Notes under the pieces: model-generated | What the model was told of the DNA's origin: nothing | What the model saw: the letters and a program-made list of their open reading frames with translations, nothing else | The model's database searches: none | Shown: piece after piece, positions 1 to 12,063 of the stretch | How the letters are laid out: each line of letters begins with the position of its first letter | Numbering within the stretch: the first letter of the stretch is position 1 | Translations under genes and position numbers: made by a program | From: Toxorhynchites rutilus septentrionalis | Taxonomy: Eukaryota > Arthropoda > Insecta > Diptera > Culicidae | Length of the DNA: 64,000 bases | NCBI RefSeq assembly: GCF_029784135.1 | Contig: NC_073746.1 | Span: 117,116,035 to 117,180,034, forward strand | Direction of reading: 5' to 3'

Positions 1-560
1 CTATGAACTGGCTAAAATATCTAACAGTTGATAAATGAAATAGTGCCGCGTGTTGCATCGATTTTTGAAACAACAAACTCGTGGTTAATGGACACCTACA
101 GACGAAACAAATAAATCACCTTTTGCTTTCATTATCAAAATTTCAAGAAATTGATAACCAATGGGCACTTGTGGAAACTTATTGAATTATTTACAAGGTT
201 CAATTCAACAAACAAATTTATTTGAAATTTTTACAGACGGTAGTGTTGGCGAAATTTAACCGTTTAACGGTTGAAACAAATATATGAAACACTGTATGAG
301 GACTATTTTCAAATAAGATTACTTTAGACTCATGAAACTTGGAGAAATGAATGATTTTGAAAATTGGACAAACTTCTCACTGCAGTACATATGGTTCGAG
401 GGGGTCAAACATTTATAACAGATGTGGTAGATTTTTTGTATCAGACAGAGCATTGAAAATTTTTACGAAGCGTTTACATTTGATTGACTCTTTTAGGAAT
501 TTAATATTTTATTAATTTAAATAATCCATTTCTTTCTATTTTTATCCATTTTTTCTAATT
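1..560. other. AT-rich stretch, nothing recognised
   Basis: I see no long open frame, no RNA gene and no terminal repeat here. The sequence is AT-rich with several short A/T runs. It may be the flank of the dispersed repeat that follows. Confidence 0.5.
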
Positions 561-564
561 TAAA

Positions 565-815
565 AAAAACCCACATAACGCTTTAGATATTGTCCATAAA
601 TTAAAAAAAAAATATTGGAATTCGTTCTGCGACACCCCGTTGCTTCAGAACCGATATCACCGGCAAGGTACCAATTTTCAGACAGCATCTACGCATCCAG
701 CTGTCAACAGCGTAATAGTCATTATTCGTGCATTCAAAAAAGTGGAAAATACATCTTCAAATATACCTTAAACTATAACCAAAATACCCGAACACTTCAC
801 TTTATTCCTAACATC
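565..815 (-). repeat. dispersed repeat, copy A (partner at 54.5 kb)
   Basis: The reverse complement matches 54482-54715 over about 240 bp with scattered mismatches. Shared blocks include AAAGTGAAGTGTTCGGGTAT, CGCTGTTGACAGCTGGATGC, GTAGATGCTGTCTGAAAAT and a distal CTAAAGCGTTA block. I do not recognise the family and see no coding capacity. The two copies lie in opposite orientation. Confidence 0.75.
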
Positions 816-1014
816 CGAAAAAAATAACGAAAATTCATTCTTTTTCGACCATCCACACGCAAAAGTAGATCCCTTCCGAATTAATACACTTATAATAACG
901 AATAATCCAATAACCTGTACATTATTTAAGCACATTTTCGAGAAGTGACCGTTCTTGGCGAGAACTCTTGTTGACAAACCACCAATCCACCAATCCACAC
1001 GAATTTTGGAAGAA

Positions 1015-2700
1015 TTTTTTGATTCATATTTTTGATTTAGCTGAAATTTTGCCAATTTGTTCGGCACTAGGTACGATGTCATTCTACGGGATTATTTTTT
1101 TATATACGATTATGAAAAAATGCTATTATTTTAGAAAATAAACTATAACGCTAAAACGGGTTATTTCAACGAAATTGTGTCTCATGCAAAGTTTTTTACC
1201 GAAAAAATTGAAAATAAAGTTTCAAAATGGAATATGGGCCTCAAAAGCTGCGTTTTATAAAAAACTGAATTTTTGACACAATAAAGTCTCCAACAACTGG
1301 TTTTTCGTTTGACTTGATTATGGCGTTTTAAAATTTTACGTTTTATTTACACAAAAAATCTGACTCAAAAACTATAATATGTACATACAAAGTTTTCGTC
1401 ATAGGATGATTTGTAAGGAAATTTTCACATAAATATACCAAAACATTTTAAGGTGCAATTTTTTAGGTTAAGAATTTTCTAAAATAAAAGTTGAAAAAAG
1501 CTGAAAAATGTTTCGAAAGTTGGATATTTTGAACCATTTCCCACTCAAAACCTATAAGACCTACAAAATGTTGGTTATAGAATGAAATGTAGCAAATTAT
1601 TGATATTTTCTACACAAAATATCAAAAAATTGAAAAAAAATAATTGAAAAAAAATATTATGAAAATTAAAACTCATTTTTCTCAAAAAAAAAAAAAATTA
1701 TTGTTTTTAATTCAAAAAAAACGTATGATTTTGCCCTATAATTGCCAACAAGTCTTCCATACGTCGGAAGAAGGGCACTGCTACAGAGAAAAAAGTTTTC
1801 CTAATAACAAATTTCTCATGTTTTCTTTGAAAAATTACTATGAATGTTTTGATCGAAACATCTTAGTGTGTCGATTAACATATTCTGTAAAATTTTCGCT
1901 ATTTAGAAATACGTCAAGAGCATGTCAAACGCGAGAATTTTCACACAAAAAATTAACGAGTAAAACATTATCTTTTCGGGAGTCTCCATACAAAAGGCCA
2001 TATATGCCAGAGACTATAAAAGATAGAAACTTGATGTTTTCGTCAACAGTTCATATTTTAATAAGGTCTAAAACTTTGTCCAATACATACTATATCGCCA
2101 TATTGACTTTAAACTAAATTAGGATTAGTTAAAGTTTTTTTTTCAAAAAAAAAAACCTGTGGTTGTCATGAAAACTTTTTCCCCTTTTTCTGATGTATTG
2201 TCTGATTGTATATATATGGTATATGTTTATGCATATATTTATTTCATGAATTCAAAAAAATATGTTTTTGAGAAAAATAATTTCAATTTTACAAAATATT
2301 TTTTTAGTGTAATTAAAAAAAACATTTTCCCCGTTTTTTTTATTAATATTTAAACACTTTCCTACATTTCATCATTTGACGAGAATTGCGAGAAATGCTA
2401 CAAATGCCATAAAAAATATTTTTTCATTTGATCATTTCAGGATCAAAGAAAAACTATTTGTTTAAAACAATATGGGCTTTATTGTGTCACAAAATTTGAT
2501 TTTGAAAATGTAGTTTTTGCGATATTCCGTTTTTAAACCTTGTTTCCATTTTTTTCCATAAAATAACCCGTTTTGGCATAAGTCCTATTCAAAAATTAGT
2601 CGTGATCGTGTTTGAAAAACTAATAGCGTGAAATCGCATCGGACCTAGTGCCGACCAAGTTAGAAAAGCTTCAGCTAAATCCAAAATATATGAAAGTAAA
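1015..2700. mobile_element. long inverted-repeat element, about 1.6 kb
   Basis: The outer parts are inverted copies of each other. TTCGGCACTAGGTACGATG near 1060 pairs with the reverse complement of ATCGGACCTAGTGCCGA near 2640. AAAACGGGTTATTT near 1155 pairs with AAATAACCCGTTTTGGC near 2565. The flanking GATTTAGCTGAA is inverted at about 2675. The interior is extremely AT-rich with long A runs; its 157- and 64-codon open frames show no family signature. Arms may extend to about 820 and 2880 with lower similarity. This looks like a non-autonomous foldback-type DNA element; the superfamily is unknown. Confidence 0.6.
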
Positions 2701-3367
2701 ATAAACCATTGGTTGGTGGAATGCCTCTAGGGTAGTTTGTTTCAAGCAACAACAAAAAAAGATCAATTCACACGGAAATAAATTCACATTCGATACTCGT
2801 AAATATTTTCTTATATTCTCAGACATTGGCCTATTTTTAACACTGATATTCATTTCGTCAAAAAGAAATTGAATTTTGTCGTCTTTAATAAACAGGTCAA
2901 TGACAATGACACTTGGTGGAAAAATGAACTTTTTAACATTCTGAAGAACAAAAGTTCATCTGCTCATACTCACTCTGGTTGCCAAGATCTGTCATTTTAA
3001 TTTTCATCTGGGATGTATAGATTTTCAATGCAACGTAGTCCGGAATTCTAAGCATTTGAGCTTACCGAAAAAGGTACATTTCGACACTAATGCGTAGTAC
3101 AAATTCCATCATTTTCACATGTATGATTTTTGCGGAATCCAGAAGATTTATTGTTTTCATCTTCTTTTCAAGATAAGTCTTGAAAACAAACAGTCTATAC
3201 ACCACAAAAGGGGGGGTCACCGTACGAAAAATTTAACGAACAATGAAGGGATTACAATTGCATATTACACGAAATAGTTTTTCGATATATGTTATCAGCA
3301 TTTTTTTTTATTATAATACACTACTAGTTCGCCAAAAATATTGACCGAAGGGTTGTTCTTTTCATTT
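2701..3367. other. unassigned AT-rich DNA with a repeat fragment
   Basis: There is no coding signal. The segment around 3212-3300 (GGGGTCACCGTACGAAAAAT, then GCATATTAC and CGATATATGTTAT) resembles 37612-37700 inside the element at 37.6 kb, so at least this part is a fragment of that family. Confidence 0.5.
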
Positions 3368-3371
3368 TTAA

Positions 3372-3579
3372 CCTTTAACGAACGAGTGCGCTTTTCTAGA
3401 ACGATGATCTGTTGGTCAACGGATTTTCAGGAAATTAAGTGCTTTATTTCCAAAGCGAGAAAAGGTGCATCATTAATATCGCTTCATTGCAGGCATAAAA
3501 AAGGTAATGCCTAACAGAATTCCTGAAATATAACGCGATTTGCAATATCGCGAGTATGGCGGCATTCGTTCGCTAAGGG
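3372..3579. mobile_element. piggyBac-type MITE, 208 bp
   Basis: TTAA sits on both sides (3368-3371 and 3580-3583), the target-site duplication expected for piggyBac-superfamily insertions. The left end begins CCTTTAACGAACGAGTGC and the reverse-complemented right end begins CCCTTAGCGAACGAATGC, an imperfect terminal inverted repeat. There is no coding capacity, so this would be a non-autonomous derivative. The assignment rests only on the TTAA and the CCY-type terminus. Confidence 0.65.
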
Positions 3580-3583
3580 TTAA

Positions 3584-4880
3584 ATCAGATTTCCGGCAAA
3601 GCTGCAAATTTGATTTTTAATGATTTTTTTTCAATTACCCAATATGTATTATTTATATGCTTTCCGTTTTTATCAGAAAAAAAAACCGAAAGAAGTTGAG
3701 ATGATTCACTATATTCGTAAACAAAAAATCTTCTAGTGGGAAAGCAACAGGTATACAGGTATTGATACCGCTGGACGAAAGAACGGGTCAAAAGAACTGG
3801 TTCACTTAGGTGACTGGTTAGCGACTGAGCCGTTCATCACAGTGAACTCCTTTACCCATCCGAACTCCATGGTCTGGTTTCCTTATGCGTTCTTACATGT
3901 TTTTTTTTTTAGCGGACAAGATGAGTCGATGCATATAAAGAATTATCCTACATTTTCCGATGGAAAGCACTTATCAGAATCAGAGGAGAGGAGATGGCTT
4001 CGAAGGTGGTGACACTCAATTACTCCTAAAGTTTCCTGATTTAAAGGGTAAAACGCTGACAGAGATTTTATTATAGAATAGGAAAAATAGATCATAGGAT
4101 AAACGACAGGAAAAAGACGACCGATCGATTAATATTTCTGCAGGGACGGTCATATTGATAAGGATTTCGTGTATATTTATGAACATCTGAAAGCCAGAGA
4201 ATATCGATTTTTTCGTGTTTATGTTGGAATATTTATCTTCTTCAATAGTTTACAGTTATTGAAGCTAGGATTAGGAACATACATTAAGTATAGCCAATCT
4301 GTACGATACTCTCCAAGACGCTGAATAAACGAATAAAAATAGAAAGTATTAATAATTAATAGTTCCGGGTTTTTTCTATCACTACAACTCTTATAATACG
4401 TTTGAAGTTCAGTTCAGTTCAAATAACAAACGGTTTTTCTCAACTCATAAATGGCAACTTAAATAAAATTATGGCCTATGAAACATTTTTGGATAACTGT
4501 CTGAATTTTTATTTTCATAAAAAATAGGAAAAAAATAAGTCTTACACTGCAAAGAACAAAATTTGAACTTCTATTTCCTCAAAATAGTCATTCCGGGAAA
4601 GCTCTAATGGTAGTGAAATGAAAGAAAATATAGTGGATCTGTTTAAAAAGTATCGATAATTTTAAATTTCCGCGGGTTATGTATATTCGATTTTCGATTT
4701 TTTCGTGGCGTTAGGTTCGTTCTCATGTCTATCCATCGAGTGTAGCTTGCGAACGCGGGACGAAAAAGTTGATTTGAACTCCCACCACCAGAAAACAAGG
4801 CGGAAGGGGCGATTTGCACTCCCATCTATAAATCTACTGAATCGATTTATGTCGAATTTACATGAATACAATATGTAGGC
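3584..4880. other. unassigned DNA
   Basis: The few open frames here have no recognisable motif. No inverted repeats or tRNA-like boxes were seen. Nothing can be annotated with support. Confidence 0.5.
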
Positions 4881-5924
4881 TAGGGTGCCAATGAAAGTGA
4901 TCATCTTTAATTTCAAAAAGTTACCAAAAAAAATTGTCAAAAATCGATACTCTGGGACCTAGTTTGTTTTTTTTTTAGTATGAGACGAAACATATGGTTT
5001 CAAGTGCCAATAAAAATAGTTATCTCGATTTTTCATTCTTGCTTGCTGCAAAAAGTTGATTTGCACGATAATATACCCTTTGCAAAACATTAGCTCATTT
5101 GAACTTCATTTATTAGTGTCACAGTCGTAAAAATTTGAGTTTTTTCGAAAAACGTAACGAAAGATCACCGAAAATCGGGGTTTTTGAAAAAAAAAGTTGG
5201 TGCCAAATGCCTTAAAATTGCATTACTCGTCGAGATTTACTAATCTCTTCAAAAAAAAATTGGTAAAAAAAATATTTTTTTTTGGCGCTTGGTCATTTTT
5301 CCGTCTGAAAAGTTGATTTTTAACAAACCAAATTTTTTTTATATAATTGTAAACCTCGATGTGTCATGCAATTTTAAGACATTCGGCACAAAATTTTTTT
5401 TTTGAAAACCCCGATTTCCGGTGATTTTTCGGTTTTCAAAAATCTCAAATTTTAACGTCTGCAACACTAATAAATGAAGTTCAAATGAGCTAATATTTAG
5501 GGTATATTATCGTGCAAATCAACATTTCGCAAAAAATTCCGAATGAAAAATCGAGATAACTATTTTTATTGGCACTTAAAACCATATGTTTCGTCACGTA
5601 CTCCGAAAAAAACCATGTCCCAGAGTGTCGATTTTTGACAAAAAAAAATTTTCGAGTTGACACTAGATCTGGACGTTTCATGCAATTTTAAGACATTTGG
5701 CAACAATTTTTTTTTTTGAAAATCCCGATTCCCTTTACTCCCCCCTTGGGTGATTTTTCGATTTTCAAAAAACTCAAACTTTGACCGCTTTGTGCCACTC
5801 TGCCTTAAGTCCGATTGAGCTGAAATTTGGCATAGGGTGTTTTTTTCGAGGTGGTGAACATTTTCTATAGGGTACCTTTTTTTAAATTTTAGGGTCGATT
5901 TTTTTCCCATACATTGGCACCCTA
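4881..5924. mobile_element. palindromic element with TAGGGTGCCAATG ends
   Basis: The left end TAGGGTGCCAATG (4881-4893) is repeated as a perfect 13-bp inverted copy at 5912-5924, and the outermost TA on each side could be the target duplication. Inside is a much larger imperfect palindrome: about 4930-5250 (TCGATACTCTGGGAC, ACCATATGTTTCG-type and TTATCTCGATTTTTCATTC blocks) is mirrored at about 5340-5650. The central spacer is about 90 bp of A/T-rich sequence. No transposase is encoded. It fits a foldback MITE of a TA-targeting (Tc1/mariner-like) group; that placement is an inference. Confidence 0.75.
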
Positions 5925-6184
5925 TTACTCATAGGACACAGTTTTGTAGGTATTATCCTCTTTGATATACACCGATTTATTTTTAGAAAATGCAAAAAAG
6001 CAATAAGTTGTTGTTGGAAAAACATTTTTCCGTACATATGCCCATTTAGCGATGTATGTATAATCGATGTGTAGCCGAGTAGATCGTCTTTCTCGATAAA
6101 AAAAATCTTTCATTTCTGAAATTCTGAGTAAAATTCTGAGTAAAATTTTAGATTCACAAATGTATTTGTTTCCAGTGTAATATA

Positions 6185-6804
6185 CAGGGTGGGCCATTTA
6201 AAGTGGAAGGATTTGTTTTTGCAATAGCAAAGTAAAGAAGTGGAATTTTAAATTTTTTTTTTTGAAATTAATTTATTTTGGTCCAAGGAGATTTGTTCTA
6301 ACTACTTTTTGATTATGATATCTCGTAAATGACCGCCTCTGGCCTTGACCGCAAAATGTGCCCTTTTTTCGGCATTTTCCATCACTTTGCCCAATGTTTC
6401 GGCCGATATGGCAGCAATTTCTTGTCGGATATTGTCTTTCAGCGCAGCCAGGGTCCTTGGTTTACCAGTGTATAACTTGGATTTTAAATATCCCCATAAA
6501 AAAAAGTCAGGAGGCGTCAAATCAGGTGATCTCGGTGGCCAGTCATAATTTCCGTTTTTCGATATTAATCTTCCGGGGAACATTTCGCGCAATAATTTTT
6601 CCACGCACGTTTAGTTAACACAATTGAGAAGTTATTTTGAATGTACAGCTGAACAATTTCAGCGCGTTGTTTAGGTGTGTATTGTTCCATGGTTAAAATT
6701 GTACTGAAATGACGCTTCCCACGCGGTATGACATTTGTTAATCTGACATCTCTGTCAAAAGTTATGGGGTTGCCAGATGCTTCCACTTTAAATGGCCCAC
6801 CCTG
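6185..6804 (-). mobile_element. internally deleted Tc1/mariner-type transposon with perfect 25-bp TIRs
   Basis: The element is bounded by perfect 25-bp inverted repeats (6185-6209 and 6780-6804) that begin CAGGGTGGGCCATTTAAAGT. TA dinucleotides at 6183-6184 and 6805-6806 form the target-site duplication. It is 620 bp long and carries only the first and last parts of a transposase on the minus strand, so it is a deletion derivative. The perfect termini suggest it was mobilised by an autonomous copy fairly recently. Confidence 0.92.
6302..6690 (-). pseudogene. remnant of Tc1/mariner-type (IS630 family) transposase
   Basis: Two pieces of a cut-and-paste transposase survive on the minus strand. 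The N-terminal piece starts at the ATG whose complement is at 6688-6690 (MEQYTPKQRAEIVQLYIQN), the usual start of the helix-turn-helix DNA-binding region. The C-terminal piece (6302 to about 6600) includes DWPPRSPDLTPPDFFLWGYL, the block around the third acidic residue of the DD(E/D) triad. The central region with the first two catalytic aspartates is missing, and the two pieces are in different frames. A complete protein would be about 330-350 residues; about 130 remain. No function is possible. Confidence 0.9.
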
Positions 6805-6806
6805 TA

Positions 6807-8108
6807 GACCACAATTTTGCATGGGTTGCTGTTTCTGAGTTTCCGAATTGTTTTTTTTTATTGCTGTCAACTTCGAAACGAGTTGACGCGAAATCTCTCT
6901 ATAACCTTGTAAAACTTCAAACTAGATAAGGATGTGACCATGAACAAGAGAACATGGCCCCAGAGATGAACCAGCTTTCGAAAAAAATCTCTTCAGAGAC
7001 TCAACGTATAAACCTTTGCCATGTATTTCAAAAAGTCTCTATTTCCATATTGGGCCTAATTCCCGAATAGACTACACGTGAAAACAATGTGGAGTGAGTA
7101 CAACCTTATTCCGGATTGCACGCCACTGTAAACATTTGGTTGAATTCATTATGAATACACCAAGTTCCTCCACCGATGTTATTCTAGTTTACACTTCACG
7201 CTCTCGCTTGTGTAAACAGAGCGATTCCCCGTGCTCATCATAATCATACACTCTCCCAAAAAGTTAGTATATATGACGAATTTTTTGGTAAATGTTACCA
7301 ATGATTAATAATTTTTGAATCTACTTGAATCTATTTTTCAAGTGCATTTTGGTTGAAAAAAAATTCTTTTTTCCGCATGCTGTCAAACGTTTCTCATATA
7401 AAAAGAGCAAACGTTTTCATCACTCGGGCTTTGTTTATTAACCTTTTGTGACCGAAATAGAATTGAAATAAAGGTTGTAATTTGGGTAATTCGTATTTTT
7501 AGAAAAGAAAAAGTTCAAATAATACAACTCTAGTGTTCGAAATAATCAAAACCTAACATTTGGCGAGAAGTAAAATTGAATTACAATTAAGTTTAGAGGA
7601 GTTTTGAAGTCAATAAGACTGAAATTTCTGAAAATACCAAAACTAATTTCTGCAAATCTACCGAATTGTCAGTTGTGCTTTCATGATTTCAAACGCTCGC
7701 ATTAATTGATGAAAAAATGTAGTTCTTTCATTTAATCTAATTAGATTATTTTTGTCTTTCATAACGATACTTTCTCTATGTGGTTTATTTTAAGAAAATA
7801 AACTTTTTTCCTTCCTGATTATTGACATTTCAATTGGTTTCTTTTTGACTACCAATTTGATTCCATTCGCATGACCCAGATTCGTACATATTACGCGATA
7901 AGAATGGTGAACAAATGTTAAATCGGCCAGTATAACCCAGTAGAAGCAGTCGGTTCAACGTTGATTTAACATACACTCTAAACACGTTATGTTAACCCAA
8001 CCTTAATGCATATATTGTATTTAATTTATTGATCTTTTGTATGCATATTTGTTCATTTATTGAACTAACTAACTTTTTAAAATTATTCATTGAACTATCT
8101 AAACTATA
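6807..8108. other. unassigned DNA
   Basis: No coding region or terminal repeat was recognised. The last ~130 bp abut the 3' break of the EMC3 pseudogene and contain repeated GAACTA/TTCATTT words, possibly an insertion that removed the rest of the gene copy. Confidence 0.45.
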
Positions 8109-8145
8109 GACATCTGATCCTGCATCGATTGGGTCTGATCCACGG

Positions 8146-8211
8146 CTACAAATTAGGAAAAAATACACAATCATTACTACAAATAGCTACGCCAGACTAC
8201 TCAATTCTCAC
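8146..8211 (-). other. retained intron 2 of the EMC3 pseudogene (66 nt)
   Basis: The minus-strand sequence runs from GTGAGAATTG to TTTTTTCCTAATTTGTAG: consensus donor, CTAAT branch-point-like word, pyrimidine tract and AG. Removing it joins GEDN-A-VDQ exactly in phase, matching the family's residue order. This is strong evidence that the interval was a true intron. Confidence 0.85.
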
Positions 8212-8580
8212 CATTATCCTCTCCCAGGACCAGCGTGTAATTACTTCTCAGCCAAACATAATCGGGAAATATCACGAAGCTGACGAAACCCTGGCGGCAT
8301 TAGGTGAGGCCTGCTCTATGCCCCGTTGCAATATTGACTTGACGCTCAGCGTCAGTGGATACGGAACCTCTGTCGTGACGAATCCGGAAAACATCCAATT
8401 GATCGAACCACCGATCACAATCTGCAAAGCGTTTACGAAGTTGTCCTTGACCAAATCCAATAGCATAAAGATGAATCTAGGACTCGAGAGGGTTCGTTTT
8501 TGTGTTTCGAAGTACCCAGATTCCTTATTATTGAAGTAATGTCTTCAAATTATCCCGCAGCAGACGATGACGAATCATTG

Positions 8581-8647
8581 CTATCCAATATGTATCAATA
8601 TTAATTAAAGAACATAAATTGAATTGATTTTCAAGAATATTACTTAC
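8581..8647 (-). other. retained intron 1 of the EMC3 pseudogene (67 nt)
   Basis: On the minus strand the exon ends GACAG and is followed by GTAAGTAAT, a consensus donor. The interval closes with TTGGATAG before CAATGATTCG, which starts the MIRHR segment. At 67 nt it has the size of a typical dipteran short intron. The frame across the junction is off by one, as expected in a decayed copy. Confidence 0.75.
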
Positions 8648-8748
8648 CTGTCCCGAATTCGGATTAATTCGTCCTTCTTCTGTGAAGAAATCAATATCGG
8701 AAAGTAGTGCCGTTCAACTCAATTATCAACTCGGTAATTAGACTAATA

Positions 8749-11700
8749 ATGTTATATTTACATTTTCTTCGCGGTTGCCAGTAATGACAATCGTAAAATT
8801 TACTAACACCGCGAAGTAAAATGAATCAATCGTTGGCAGGGATGTGTATTGCATCTGACATTCATTTTACAAACGATTGGTAATATTTACAGAAAATATG
8901 TACATTCTACTAATGTTTGAATTACAAAAGATTTGGAAGCTTTTTTTAGTAATCCATTTTCTGGGTGTATCGACACAACTCGAGGATAAACAAAACAAAA
9001 TACAACTGACGTTTCTCTTAGAAACGACATTGGAAATGAACACAGGGTCATTTTGGTATCCACTCCACTTAATACACGAAGTTTATTTTTACACTTCACG
9101 AAACGGGAATAAGTACAACAAAGTGAAGTGAGATGTAAGCGTAGTGGGAACGTAAGTGTACGTGGATACGGGAATAAGGACCATATTGTCTCCTGAAGTT
9201 TGGATCAAATATAAAAATTTGATCAAAATCAATTGATTCCTATTTGTTCGGATTTCCAAACGATCTCCAAACGATTTCTAGAGATCTAGAGAACTAGAGA
9301 TCTAGCCCATGCCAGAAGCTGCCCATAAACTCTAATGATCAAGTTGAACATTCCGAAGAACTTAGCATTATTTACCGGAAAAAAACCCACGATCTTCTCT
9401 GAACTATCGTCAAACACAATCACACTCCTCCTGCCCCGGTATAATCTCACCGATTTCATCATCGCTTATCGCGCGTTGCGTTAAATTCCCATCTCCGAAA
9501 CGGGTCCAATTTGGCAACACCAAACAATCAATAGAGCACAAAAAAAAACAAAGCTTTCATCATCACCGAAAAATCATGATTTTGCACCACCCCCCAAATA
9601 AACTCACGGAGCGTGAAACCTGTGTGCGCGGCTGCACAAAAAGGGGGTTTCACCGTATCCGCCATCGCCGATGGACAGACAACAAGTTGATTATTTTGTA
9701 ATTGGGATTTTCATGAATTTTCCACACATGTTGTCCGGCTGGTGGTTTTATTGCTCGCGGAGCGCTTAAATCGCTGTCTCTTCCCACTCCCCAATTTCGC
9801 TCCACTCGTGTGCTGCCGTGGGATGATGGTCAGCCGCTATCACGCCGAAGGCGGTTTGATCTTTTCTGTGCCGTAATGATCCAATCGATAGGCTTGGTAA
9901 CGCGGATAGATTCCTTCCCCCCCTGCGGGAATGGGGAACGCAAGCGGAAACTCATAGGCGGTTGTCTATTGTTTGGGTTACACGCTTTCCCGTCCGTCGG
10001 CGCGCGCGTCATGCCCAGTCCGTTTTCTAGGTCAACGTGTTATTTAATCCTAGACTTATGCGAACAGCGACCGGTGCGGGGTAACTAACTGGGCTCGGCC
10101 AAGAATGTAAGAAGTGAAGAAGCGCCGCTTTCCCTCGCTTCTAAGGCGGAGAAACCCAATAGCGCGAAGACTTAACGGGGCTCGGTGTCCGAAGATAACG
10201 ATGTAATGATTTAATAACTCCGCCGTTGATCCATACTCATAATTCCACCGAGATAAACTTCGATTGATGAATGAATCAACGATTTCGATGGGAAAAATCC
10301 CGTTTTGTGAACGGTTTAAGTCAAGAACTTGCCACTCGAATTAGCATACACTCGGGTAACTTGTCGTAGTAAACATGAAATTGTCGAAGAATTTGATTAC
10401 CCACAAAGAACCCATTCCATGGGGGCGTGCAAATGTTCAACGTAAACAGCCGTCGTCTTCACGTTCTCTGCCACGCAAACCTTCGTGGTGGTGGGAGGAG
10501 AGCCAGGCTCAGGGAGATTCGAATCGATAAATTTCGAGCTTCCGAGCTCCTTGTTTACTTTAGTGATTGCTCCTCAACCAAAAATTCGCCCGGATTGAGT
10601 TCAAGACGACACCCGGGGGTGAATGATCTTCCGCGCGCGTAGTGGAGCGTTGCCTCGGGTGACGCGTATTCGTGAGTAATTTTCGTTTTCATTTCGGGGA
10701 GTGGGTGAACAGACAGGAATGTGATGACCGAATCATCCTCTGTGCCGGCAAAAAAAATGATTATTTTGCCACCGTATTTCGCAGGAATTTGAGCCTGTCA
10801 TTGCGATTCAGTCACGACCCAGAGCCGTTTTCTGGGACGGACAGAAACGCGAAACGAATAGAGAGGTTGTTGAGGCCTGTCGGATGTGACCAATTTTTGA
10901 GGTAATCCATCGGTCTGGAAGTGCTCATTGTGCGAATTGGAAAGTCGTAAGACATTATTCCGTTTTATGGTAATAATTGAGCACACAAATCACTCCGAAG
11001 CTGTTTATCCCATTACGGACAGGATAACGTTTCATTGGTGCTCAGAAATGTTCTCTCATGTGACATTCTGGCGTCAGTCATTTTCGATCTGCGTCAAAAT
11101 CCCCCAAACAAGTGTTTAACAAATCGCATCAATCATGCTGCTGGTGGCTGGCAGAGCGCATCTCTGTGAAAGCATCGAATAGCAGGCGCGTTTCGGCGCG
11201 GTAATTGAGATGTGCTCTCATTATTGGAAGCATTACACACGCCATCGCAGTGCCGATTTTCTTTCTTTCTTTCGTTTTTGGGAGAAATGGCTCAGAAAAT
11301 TATGATCATACACGTCAAACTTTCCTCGGCACCCCTCTCGTCGTGGTGTGTCCGTTCACTTTCTCCGTCGCTCCTCCAGTGGTGAACGATGGCATCAAAA
11401 GTGAACAATCTTTTACACATCATAAAACAGCTCCAGCTCTAATGGGCGCGTTTGACGACATAAAGAAATTATTTTCGCCCCAAGTTGACCAATCTTGTCT
11501 AACTTGTGAGAGCGAGAATTACGTCTCGTTGTGAGGATTATCTCCAGACGTGCATTTGAGATAGTTTGTTTAGAGACTACCATGGACCTATCATTTAAAG
11601 AGAACTGTGAACCTTTTTTTCATAGCCTTAGTCGTGGCGAGAGCGTGGTCGACAAGCAAAATGACGATTTTATTATGCGCATTTGGAATCAAGAAGTCGA

Positions 11701-11813
11701 TAAAATAGTAAACTGTTCATCAGAGGCTTCAGTAAATGGTCGACCAGAGCGAGGCCAATTTTTTGTTATCAAAATTTCCAGAACGGAATCGAACAAACTC
11801 TCCCTATTTTATT
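8749..11813. other. unassigned DNA, moderately GC-rich from 9.4 kb
   Basis: From about 9400 the base composition becomes more balanced and repeat signatures disappear, which suggests host intronic or intergenic sequence. The open frames in it lack motifs, Kozak-like starts or convincing splice boundaries. Nothing can be named. Confidence 0.5.
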
Positions 11814-12063
11814 GACGTAGGACTACGTCTTTCATTTCTATACCGGGGTGTAAAATCAAAGTTTCGAAAACGAAAGCGTTACGCCGGAGACCGATATTTT
11901 GAGTGTTAATAGCTCCTAAACAACTGAACGAAATGGTATGATAAACACTTCATTCGAAAGATAAAATGTCTACGCGTTCTATACTTGTTACTTTCTGATC
12001 CAAAAACATGTTTCAATAGTCTTAAATTTGCTTCCAAAACAGGGTATTGAAATCACCAATCGG

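Larger units (their letters stand above)
8109..8748 (-). pseudogene. EMC3: EMC3 pseudogene with two retained introns
   Basis: Reading the minus strand gives pieces of ER membrane protein complex subunit 3, a conserved membrane insertase subunit. In order they are: SSQKKDELIRIRDS (8648-8692), MIRHRLLRDN (about 8550-8578), HYFNNKESGYFETQKR, NWMFSGFVTTEVPYPLTL, LQRGIE, then LRSNYTLVLGEDN up to 8212, and VDQTQSMQDQMS (8109-8145). The order and spacing follow the family. Disabling lesions are a lost segment and frameshift after RLLRDN, TGG to TGA at the conserved Trp after SSAS, a one-base loss after the FG that precedes LRSNY, and absence of both ends. Two GT..AG intervals of 67 and 66 nt interrupt it at family-consistent points. 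Family members are about 260 residues; roughly half is visible. It is not functional. The 149-codon frame on the other strand is a shadow. Confidence 0.9.

Noticed and set aside
8090..8539. 149-codon plus-strand ORF with good composition and possible splice sites
   Set aside because: It lies exactly antisense to the EMC3 pseudogene exons, whose minus-strand reading has clear homology; the plus frame is a shadow.
8648..8679. 32-nt microexon on the minus strand between CACAG and GTAAGT
   Set aside because: The apparent acceptor is part of the EMC3 codons for SSQKK; reading continues upstream into RHY.PILISSQKK. Only the donor is a genuine splice signal.
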